From NCBI RefSeq assembly GCF_000321225.1, contig NW_004451011.1, positions 609,174-673,173 on the forward strand: 64,000 nucleotides of DNA, read 5' to 3'. This document shows positions 55,951-64,000 of the stretch, piece after piece. A program made the translations under genes and the position numbers. Each line of letters begins with the position of its first letter. Position 1 is the first letter of the stretch. The notes beneath the pieces are model-generated. The model made no database searches. It saw only the letters and a list, made by a program, of their open reading frames with translations, and was not told the DNA's origin. The stretch comes from Odobenus rosmarus divergens. Taxonomy: Eukaryota > Chordata > Mammalia > Carnivora > Odobenidae.

Positions 55951-56327
55951 CGAGTGTCTAGGGGGAGAAAAACAGAAGGAGGATATATACGAGAATGTTA
56001 GAGTATTTGGGGTTGTGAATTGCTTTTATTGCCTTCTTTGTGCTTCTTTATATTTTCTAATGTTCCTGTAATAAGCAGAGAATAACAATTTTTATTTTTT
56101 ATCCAGTCATGTTTTCCGGTTATAACTTGGGGACTGTGAGAGCGCAACAAAGTTCTCTGGGAGCCCTCACCAGTCCTATAACTTTTGAAAGTGTGTGCTT
56201 CCTGTTGCAGCAACACCCACTTTCTCGGCAGTACCCTGAGGGAGTGACCACTATGGCATAAGAAGGAAGAAAGTGTTATGTAGTTACATAGAGAAATACT
56301 ATTTTTCAGGGTAAAAGTGAATTTTTA

Positions 56328-56530
56328 AAAAAGATTTATTTATTTGAGAGAGAAAGAGAGGGAGAGAGCCGGGCGGGGAGGTGGGCAGAAGGAGAGGGAG
56401 AGAGAATCCTCAAGCAGATTCCACGCTGCGTGTAGAGACCAATGGAGCGCTCGATCTCACGCCCCGAAATCATGACCTGAGCTGAACTCAAGAGTCGGAA
56501 GCTTCACTGACTGAATCACCCAGGCGCCCC
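56328..56530 (-). mobile_element. CAN-SINE (older type)
   Basis: Flanked by AAAGTGAATTTTT / AAAGTGGATTTTT. Body differs from the young type (GATTCCACGCTG). Confidence 0.9.
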
Positions 56531-56544
56531 AAAGTGGATTTTTT

Positions 56545-56720
56545 TAAAAGATTTTATTTATTTATTTGACAGAGAGAGACACAGCGAGAGGGGAAACACA
56601 AGCAGGGGGAGTGGGAGAGGGAGAAGCAGGCTACCTGCAGAGCAGGGAGTCCAATACCGGGCTGGGATCATGACCTGAGCCAAAGGCAGACGCTTAACAA
56701 CTGAGCCACCCAGGCGCCCC
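56545..56720 (-). mobile_element. CAN-SINE with a small internal deletion
   Basis: Head GAGCCACCCAGGCGCCCC at right. About 15 bases of the middle (around the GATCCCAGGACCC part) are missing. Right flank AAAGTGGATTTTT is shared with the SINE before it. Confidence 0.92.
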
Positions 56721-56721
56721 T

Positions 56722-56837
56722 CCCCAAAAGTGGATTTTTAAGTACAAATTGCTTAAGCATAGCCCATACTTGAGTGCCGCCCCAAAAGTGGATTTTTAAG
56801 TACAAATTGCTTAAGCATAGCCCGTACTTGAGCCCGC
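56722..56837. repeat. 58-bp tandem duplication
   Basis: CCCCAAAAGTGGATTTTTAA begins at 56722 and 56780; each unit ends after CATACTTGAG or CGTACTTGAG. Only a few substitutions separate the two. Confidence 0.93.
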
Positions 56838-56884
56838 CAACCATGTACCATTTTTTTTTTCTTCCTGGTTTAACAGCTTTATCC

Positions 56885-57140
56885 ACTGCTGGAGGCAGCA
56901 TCTTCAGTTGGTCAGACTCTGAAGTCACTCAGACCAGGGTGCAAGTCCAGGTGGAGACTGCTTGTCTCCATTACCGTAATTACTTGACAGTCTACGAATC
57001 TGTTTTCATGCTGGCACACGGGTATACAAGTAACACTTGCTGCCTACAGTCGTGGGGTTGGCCGTGCCCATAAACACTCAGTAGGACACCTGTCCAGAGC
57101 AGATGCCTGGGAGATACTGGCTACTATTAGTGCTGTTGTT
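56885..57140 (+). mobile_element. MIR, sense
   Basis: CAGACTCTGAAGTCACTCAG and the GTGCAAGTCCAGG part start it. Confidence 0.65.
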
Positions 57141-57224
57141 GGTTTTATCACGAGTGATTGGGGGAGCATGACTAGTGACAGAAAAACTTCCCCATAGAAG
57201 GACTCACTTATTTGTCTGCACCGA

Positions 57225-57400
57225 TCATGAATGTCCACACCTAACCCTGGGAGGTAGGTACTAATAGCATTTTACAAATGTGGAAACTGTAGCTCAGAGT
57301 GGTTAATTAATTTGCCCCAAGTCACACAGCTGGGAAGAGGCACAGCATGGATTCCGGCTCCTGTCCCTCCAACCCTAGAGCTGGTGCTCTCCAGTTATCA
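57225..57400 (-). mobile_element. MIR, antisense
   Basis: GCATTTTACAAATGTGGAAA, CAAGTCACACAGCTGGGAAG and CAGCATGGATTCCGGCTCC are the reverse order of MIR. Confidence 0.85.
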
Positions 57401-58859
57401 TCTCCCACCCTCTCCCAGGGCGCTGATGCGGTGTCTCCTCTGTACACGGTGCCTCTTTGTGTACCCACTGGGTCCCTGTTTAGGAGAGGCATGTTCCTTG
57501 TTCCCCGTTTGCCATTCTGATTGTCGCACACCCATCCCGATGTGGCATTTCACACCTGCAGGATTGTGAGTCTGCGTGGCAGAAGGCTCACTGTCTTACC
57601 TGCACCTACGGTTTCCAGCACCAGCCACGACTGTGGGCTGAGCGGGATGGGTCCCTGGCAGCCCAGCTCTGTAACTGCTGAGATTGTTTCATCCAAACAT
57701 TCTGTTTTCCAAGCTTGTGCATTTGACGACTTTTTGGAGGTTGTTATCATACCACAAGTTCTTTTCGGGAGTTGGATCCATTAAGTTCTTTCTCATCCCG
57801 TTCTGTTTTAAGGAACAGACTGGAGGCACTAGTTATCTGGCTAGCACACGTAACTACTACGTCGTGACACACCCACAGGTGCACAGACCCAAATCTGAAT
57901 GCCACGGGCAAAATGGACAACAATTATGTTTTAATCCACAAGAGTAGAAGAGATCCCTGAGGAACAGACTGATAGGCCACATGTTGGGCACATTGATTTA
58001 TTCTTTCCCCTTTGAACAACCCTATGATTAGGTACCAAATACTATCCTCTGGATGCAGATAAATTACTCTTTGTAAATCTTCTACCTAAGGGTGGGGCTT
58101 GAGCTGAATTTGGAACTAAACGGCTGAGCTCCATCTGGCTAGACTGTCCACCCAGAAGTTCCTATAATCACTTTGTGAGCAAAATGGACACAATTGAAGA
58201 TGTGAAGTTTCAACAAGATATTTTGAAACCAGTGACTGAGGGGACTGTTAATTCAACAAACTCCAGCCAGTGTTCTATAGCGGGATAGTTCCTTTTGGCG
58301 GTCTAGACAGGCCCAGGCACTTGCACTATATATAGACTTCAGCTAGTTCTTAAGAAGCATATGATGGGAACTTCTTAAAATGAATGTTATTTACCTGCTA
58401 GGATGTAAATGCTGAAAGGATGTGGTCTACATTATGGACAAGGGCTCTGTAAAATGTGATATTACAAAATGGATATTTTACGAGTTCTGGGAACAGAAAC
58501 AGGTGATGTGAGTGAAATGGGAGAAAATTCTAATTTTTGCTGCCTTGCTAGAACTTAATCCAAAGTACTTAAAAAAAACAAAACAAAACCTGTGAACAGT
58601 AGAACTACAATGTCCCTGGTCAGTTGTGCTCCCTTTGAATCTATCAGGCTCTCTGTTCCTGAAAAATAACCCTTGTACTTGAGACAATAGTCCTTTCCAC
58701 CAGTGTTCATGGGGCTCGAGTCCCAGAGCTCCAAGCTGTTGGGGCACTTGGGATTGTCAATCCAACTCCCAACCATGGGTGAGTTGTTGTGTGGTCAAAT
58801 CATCTCAGTCGGAGACTTGTGAGATGGATGGTAGTGGAGTGCAGTGGGTGAGACCTCAA
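57401..58859. other. Intergenic, no recognised repeat or gene
   Basis: Mixed composition with overlapping short open frames on both strands and no motif or splice context. Confidence 0.55.
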
Positions 58860-58874
58860 CAGATTTTGCTTTCA

Positions 58875-58946
58875 TATTTATCTAGCTGTGTTCTAGGGAC
58901 AAGGCAAGATTAGGGACCCCTACTACTCCGTCATCTTAACTCCTTC
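58875..58946 (-). mobile_element. 72-bp insertion of L1 5'-end sequence
   Basis: Read on the minus strand it begins AAGGAGTTAAGATGACGG and continues GTAGTAGGGGTCCCTAATC, resembling a carnivore L1 5' UTR start. A perfect 15-bp duplication, CAGATTTTGCTTTCA, flanks it (58860, 58947). No A-tail. Confidence 0.65.
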
Positions 58947-58961
58947 CAGATTTTGCTTTCA

Positions 58962-59345
58962 GGTGATCTTCACTAGCTCTGTGACCTTGGCATTGCTTAG
59001 CCTCTTAAGACTTCAGCCAACACATCCTAAAATACGAATACCTCATGGGATGGTTGGAAGGATTAAATGAAGATATCTTAGTAAAGTCTTGGGTGAAGTG
59101 CCTGGCACAGCATCAATAACTATCTTTTTTTTTAAGATTTTATTTATTTATTTGACAGAGAGAGAGGGAACACAAACAGGGGGAGTGGCAGGCAGAGGGA
59201 GAAGCAGGCTTCCCACTGAGCTGGGAGCCCGATGCGGGGCTCGATCCCAGGACCCTGGGATCATGACCTGAGCTGAAGGCAGACGCTTAACCATCTGAGC
59301 CACCCAGGTGCCCCTCAATAACTATCTTTATCACCATGGTTGTTG
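58962..59345 (+). mobile_element. MIR, sense, split by a SINE
   Basis: CTAGCTCTGTGACCTTGGCA, GGAAGGATTAAATGAAGATA and GTGCCTGGCACAGCATCAAT, then the SINE at 59127-59314, then the MIR tail. Confidence 0.85.
59127..59314 (-). mobile_element. CAN-SINE inside a MIR
   Basis: Perfect duplication TCAATAACTATCTT (59113, 59315). Confidence 0.95.
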
Positions 59346-59736
59346 TCACCGACATCACATAGAGGAGCAAGCATGACAGAGTTGTTGTGACGTGGGGGAT
59401 CAGACTCCAGCTGCTGAGACAGTGATAAGGCCATAGGGTGACATTGGATCATAAACCACACTCCTGGGAACCAGTCTCCATGAGCACCCACTATCCTGGG
59501 TTCTGGTGAGAACTCTGTTTTCCTCATTTTAAAGGAATTCTTATGATACTCTTCTCCTACCTTGAATGCTCTTTAACATCAAAAAGACCTACCGGACACA
59601 AGTGCTCTCTGTAGTATGACCGCACAGGAAAACAAAATCAAATTCATAAAAAAAGGGAAACAAACTGGTTGATTCTCCTCTCCCCCTGCCCAGACTAAAG
59701 CCTAATTCTTTCAGTACAATAATAACCCACAATATA

Positions 59737-59929
59737 GGGCGCCTAGGTGGCTCAGTTGGTTAAGCGACTGCCTTCGGCTCAGGTCATGATCCTGGAGTCC
59801 TGGGATCGAGTCCCGCATCGGGCTCCCTGCTCGGCAGGGAGTCCGCTTCTCCCTCTGACCCTCTTCCCTCTCGTGCTCTCTGTCTCTCATTCTCTCTCTC
59901 TCAAATAAATAAATAAAATCTTTAAAAAA
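59737..59929 (+). mobile_element. CAN-SINE, sense
   Basis: Perfect duplication AATAACCCACAATATA (59721, 59930). Confidence 0.95.
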
Positions 59930-59959
59930 AATAACCCACAATATAATTATATGGTGACA

Positions 59960-60180
59960 AATACTTTCTCATATTTTATTTCATTCAATTATTACTAGCA
60001 AACTTGGGAGGAAAATAGAGCAAAGAATACATTATCATCCTCGTTCTACAGATCAGGGAAGAGAGAGAAGGTAGCTCACTTGCCTAAGCTACACAGCTAT
60101 TGGTAGAAATAAAATCAGAGTCTCTCTGGATAGGCTTCTTCCCTGTTGTCTTTCCACGGCCCCAGAGAAAGCAAATATGT
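59960..60180 (-). mobile_element. MIR, antisense
   Basis: ATCATCCTCGTTCTACAGAT and GCCTAAGCTACACAGCTATT are reverse MIR phrases. Confidence 0.7.
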
Positions 60181-61540
60181 GCCGCCACTCCCCCATTCTT
60201 CACTTGCAACAGACGTCACTGATCAACCTCAGTATTCTTTCCCACCACCTGAACTTACCATCAGAATTATTCTTACACAGAGTTCCAGACAGCCATCACC
60301 AGATGAGTATGAGTGACACATGATATGACAAACGCATTGGCCTTTCCTGGACAAGACTATCTGGGCCTTCACCATTAATCTCATCATCTCATTCACTTGG
60401 CATATCATAGCTGGAGGGAGAATTTTTTTCCTAAGAACTCTAGTGCCAGGTCCTATTTCCAGTGGGGTTGAGGTCAACATTGATTGTGTGTTCCTCCAGG
60501 CCCGAATCCCGGTCATTTTCATATCTCATAACCTGAAATGGAACCTGACACAGATAGACATTGAACCATGTTTTGATGGATGGATGGATGGATGCATGCA
60601 TTTAGCAATTGAATGGGCCCATAGAAACATGTCTGGGGTGGAAAAGAGTCTCCACTACCGATGGTTTTATAGACTTTCACTTCAGATGATGGCTTGATGC
60701 CTTTGTGTCTCCTAGAATTGGGCTGTCAATCTAGAAAGCACTGTCCACCTTCCAAACACTATTTATCTCCATTTATCAGAGGATATTATCAGACACTATG
60801 CTGCTGAGGTAGCAAATCAGGTAGAGCTTTTAGTTCTGTGTCTGTGATAAGGATTTGGGGAAATGTGTTCTGCCAGGGGAGGGCAGGTGCATGGTCTCTC
60901 TGTTCCTCTGGCCTGGTGACAGCAGCTAGTACTCTGCTGAATGATCAATAACTGGCTGCCAGTCCAGTTATTCCTCCCTGGCTATTTTAAGAACTGCCAT
61001 AAAGACCCTCCATGGGCTCATGAAAAATATTCTGAAACAAGGAAGCCCATTCTTCCACGTTATACCAACTTTGACCTCGATTGCAGAGCCCAGAGATGAA
61101 CGCAAGTCCAGGAGTCCTTTCAAAGGGGTACCGCTAAAAGCCATTTACGATGGGGCAGAATACCAGCCATCCCCATGCACTTAGTCATCGATCACGGTGC
61201 CGTTCCCCTGGCTCCTGGACTTTGGCACTGTTGGTGAGAATGTGAGGTTCTAGCTCCTTCTGCCTTCTCTGGATTGCTTTTCATTTTGGTTACCTCCTTC
61301 CCAAATAAAGATAAACCAAATTTGCAAGAAGTCCAGCCAGTCACTAAAGAGTCCTAGTTTCCTTTACTTACTTCTTGTTTTATATACAGAATCTCTGACA
61401 AGAAATTACAGGATTGGGGAAAGTTTTTGACCTAATAAAAATGTTTGTGGGCTTTGCTTATTTACTCTGCAATGTGTGATACAATTGGTACTGCATACAT
61501 ACTTCCATTCCCTGTACTGTCTTAAAGAACAGGTTTTATA
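60181..61540. other. Intergenic, no recognised repeat
   Basis: Plain DNA with a GGAT microsatellite at 60573-60593. No gene signal. Confidence 0.6.
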
Positions 61541-61547
61541 ATCTCTC

Positions 61548-61649
61548 TCTTTTTTTAGTAGGCCCCACACCCAGCATGGAGCCCATGTGGGGCTTGAAAA
61601 CATGAGCCTGAGATCAAGACCTGAGCTGAGATCAAGAGTTGGACACTTG
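61548..61649 (-). mobile_element. Old CAN-SINE, cut by a sense SINE
   Basis: TTTTTTTAGTAGGCCCCACA tail and the GACCTGAGCTGAGATCAAGA part; the head end is missing where the next SINE begins. Confidence 0.78.
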
Positions 61650-61848
61650 GGGCGCCTGGGTGGCTCAGTTGGTTAAACATCTGCCTTTGGCTCAGGTCAT
61701 GATCCTAGGGTCCTGGGATCGAGTCCTGCACTGAGCAACCTGCTAACTGGGGAGTCTGCTTCTCCCTCTGCCCCTCCCCCCTGCTCGGGCTTGAGCGCTC
61801 TCTCTCTTTCTCTCTCAAATAAATGAATAAAATATTAAAAAAAAGAAA
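61650..61848 (+). mobile_element. CAN-SINE, sense
   Basis: GGGGCGCCTGGGTGGCTCAG head and a CT-rich body, ending ATAAAATATTAAAAAAAAG. Confidence 0.93.
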
Positions 61849-61964
61849 GGGTAGGCTTCTCCAATCCCTAACCCAGGTCAGATATCCTTGTTATGGGTTC
61901 TCGCCCCACCCTCTAATATTTGATCACAGTGCTTTTAGTAGTCTTTGTTTAATGATGGAGTGAT

Positions 61965-62100
61965 AAAGCACTCTGTATTTATGTTATGTCTATCTTCCCT
62001 GCCAGAGGGTAAGCTCCCTGAGGTCAGGGACTATGTATGTTTTATTCACTGCTGTACCCATTACACTTGGTTTGGTGCCGGTCACTGAGCAGGCAGATAA
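61965..62100 (+). mobile_element. L2 3' end
   Basis: GGTAAGCTCCCTGAGGTCAG, TTCACTGCTGTACCCATTAC and GAGCAGGCAGATAAATGG follow the L2 tail. Confidence 0.8.
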
Positions 62101-62159
62101 ATGGAGTTTGCTTGACTGCCTCCAGTGTAAAACTCAGCTTCCTTAGAATTCCATTTAAT

Positions 62160-62410
62160 GCTTTCAGTGATCTGGTTCCACTTGAGCTTCTGGGCCGAAT
62201 TCCTGCCCTCCTGTGACCTGCACCCTACCTTCAGCTCCACTAAAACATCTGCAGTCCCTGACCTCTCTTGGGCCTCTAGACTTTTGCACAGTCTAGAACA
62301 TCCACCCACCTTTGTTTGCCTGTCAGACTCCTTTCCACCTCTTAAGACTCATCTGAAATGGCACCTCCTCTGGGAGGCTATCGGCAACAATTTCAGGCAG
62401 AATGCTGTGT
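62160..62410 (+). mobile_element. L2 fragment
   Basis: CTTGGGCCTCTAGACTTTTG and CATCTGAAATGGCACCTCCT are L2 3' region phrases. A 136-codon open frame here (62158-62568) is repeat-derived. Confidence 0.75.
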
Positions 62411-62454
62411 TCCTGCAATGTGTTCCCACAGCACCATCCAATTCCTCTACTCCT

Positions 62455-62770
62455 TTATTCACTAATTTATTGAAAAATATTGACTGTGTTCCTACTGTAA
62501 GCCAGGACTTTCTCTGTGTTATAGAGATACAGAATGAACAAGATACCACCTCTGTTGCTGACAAATAAGTCAACAGGATCTATGAAGGCACTGAATGGGG
62601 TGATGAGACAGTCATTGGCAATCTTCTTTAGGGAGGGCAGAGAAGAAGGCCTGTATGAGGAGCTGATATTTGAGCTGAGACCTAAAAAGATGAAAACAAG
62701 TCAGTCCCTCAAAGGGCTGTGGCAGTATTTACCAGGATGGGAACTGCCTATGATTTATCTGCTTCCCCAG
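62455..62770 (+). repeat. Ancient interspersed repeat, family not resolved
   Basis: CACTAATTTATTGAAAAATA, CCTACTGTAAGCCAGGACTT and TATTTGAGCTGAGACCTAAA form the same old repeat series as at 55300-55950 (different part). Confidence 0.6.
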
Positions 62771-63119
62771 TGCCAGCAAATGACCATCCAAGTATTTCAT
62801 GAATGAATAAATGAGCCAGATTATGTTGGCTCAGAATGAACCTCAGTTATCAAACTTGCAACAGCTTCACCTCACATGAAATATTCACATCAACACACAT
62901 CAGGCCCTTCTCAGGTGCTAATAGCTGTGGGAAGAAAGGAATTCCACTGAACCGGACCAGGTGATACCCAAGTGCAAAGAGAAGGGCAGTGTCGGTCAGT
63001 CCTGGCTTGCTCTGTTTTGGAGCTTGTGTGCGTGAATCAAGTTACCCCGTGCAGACACTTACTAGTGGGGCCAGGAGCATTGCTCCATTGTCAGTAACTT
63101 GTCATTAATATTTCCACAG

Positions 63120-63310
63120 CATTAAAGATAATTATCCCCTATGGAGTGGTTGGCATGTGCCAGGCGTGGTCTCACTTCATCCTCATTTTGCTCCTATTAT
63201 TATCTCTGAGAAAATGAAGACTCATCAAGGCCTTTCAGCTAGTAAAGGTGAAGTCAGGGCTCACACTGGAGTCTATCTCACGGGGAAGCCTGTGCTCTTA
63301 ACTCTGCAAC
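63120..63310 (-). mobile_element. MIR, antisense
   Basis: GCATGTGCCAGGCGTGGTCT and GAAGCCTGTGCTCTTAACTC are reverse MIR phrases. Confidence 0.75.
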
Positions 63311-63415
63311 CCAGGGCCAGTTTGATGGGTGGGCGACCTGGGCAGCGGCACAGGGCTCTGCGCTGAGAGGAGCCCCATGCTTGGTTTAGTGCTCTGTTGT
63401 TGCCATCTTGAAATT

Positions 63416-63599
63416 ATTATTTTTTTAAATATTTATTTATTTATTTGAGAGATGAGGGTGGGAGGGACACAGAGAGAGGGAGAGAGACTCTCAAGCAGAT
63501 TCCTCACCAAGCTTGGAGCCCAATATAGGGCTTGATCCCACGATGCTGAGATCATGACTTTAATAGTCGCTTAACCGACTGAACCACCCAGGTGCCCCC
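63416..63599 (-). mobile_element. CAN-SINE (older type)
   Basis: Perfect duplication GCCATCTTGAAATT (63402, 63600). Body lacks part of the head region (ATCATGACTTTAATAGTCGC). Confidence 0.93.
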
Positions 63600-63929
63600 G
63601 CCATCTTGAAATTCTTAATTTTTGAGAAAGGGGATCTACATTTTCATTTTGCACGGGGTGCTGCAGACTATGTAACTGGTCTTGCCTATAGCACACTATG
63701 TTCCGAAACAATACACTGGATGTGGTAATGCACCCCAATTTTTGGAAAACCCTGGGCCAACTGCGATATTCCCTTGAAACCCCAAACAGAAACTCCTTCC
63801 CTCAAGATCTGTAGGTTCAAATCTGAGAATACATGGGTCTTTTTTTTATTATTATTATAAAAGTAATACAGACAAGTACTAGAAGTAGTAGCCAAGGGAA
63901 CTACAGTTTTATCTGTAGTGGAACAAGTT

Positions 63930-64000
63930 TTTTTTTTTTTTTTAAAGATTTTATTTATTTATTTGAGAGAGAGAATGAGAGAGAGAGAGAGCACATGAGA
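63930..64000 (-). mobile_element. CAN-SINE, cut by the window end
   Basis: T-run and AAAGATTTTATTTATTTATT tail, then the GAGAGA region; the head lies outside the window. Confidence 0.88.

Noticed and set aside
62158..62568. 136-codon open frame (+)
   Set aside because: Lies in L2 and another old repeat; the sequence matches non-coding repeat phrases.
32739..64000. POU4F3 or another downstream gene
   Set aside because: No POU-domain or homeodomain coding sequence seen on either strand.

Overview
The window is mammalian nuclear DNA, most likely from a non-canid caniform carnivore (bear, seal or mustelid lineage). The main evidence is about 36 tRNA-Lys-type CAN-SINE copies with the arctoid-style head and tail. 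Carnivore-type L1 3' ends support this, over a background of older MIR, L2, L1M, MLT1, MER5 and Tigger repeats. There is no bacterial, organellar or CRISPR-like content. The order is inferred from remembered repeat consensus, not from a database search.

Region 1 (1-about 32,665, + strand) is the 3' half of one protein-coding gene, which I call RBM27. Eleven exons (237-29591) splice into one open frame of 528 residues ending in SRSWRR. It encodes an RRM, a Gln/His-rich linker, a Lys/Glu-rich coiled coil, an RGG-type Gly/Arg run, a shortened second RRM-like segment and an acidic tail. The paralogue RBM26 is the main alternative. I prefer RBM27 because the second RRM lacks its middle and because of the linker and acidic-tail sequence. 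The 5' half (N-terminal domain, CCCH zinc finger) lies left of the window. All introns have GT-AG ends. The longest (14617-28178) is packed with retroelements, including a pile-up of SINEs and an L1 that carried flanking DNA with it. The 3' UTR is about 3 kb, with several AATAAA signals, a G-quadruplex motif and two Pumilio-type sites.

Region 2 (about 32.7-64 kb) is intergenic. I found no second convincing gene. One 123-bp segment at 36271-36393 looks like an in-frame exon with good splice sites and may be an alternative or readthrough exon downstream of RBM27. The rest holds scattered repeats, SINE-poor stretches (39.1-44.2 kb and 47.9-52.2 kb), an AT-rich repeat-free block that may be regulatory, and a small CpG-containing patch near 53.2-53.7 kb. 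In human the gene downstream of RBM27 is POU4F3. I see none of its coding sequence here.

The most distinctive biology is in the mobile elements: an L1 3' transduction, a SINE 3' transduction nested inside an L1 nested inside a Tigger, a 72-bp insertion made only of L1 5'-end sequence but with a perfect target duplication, and two loci with a full SINE plus a SINE tail stub between one pair of target duplications.
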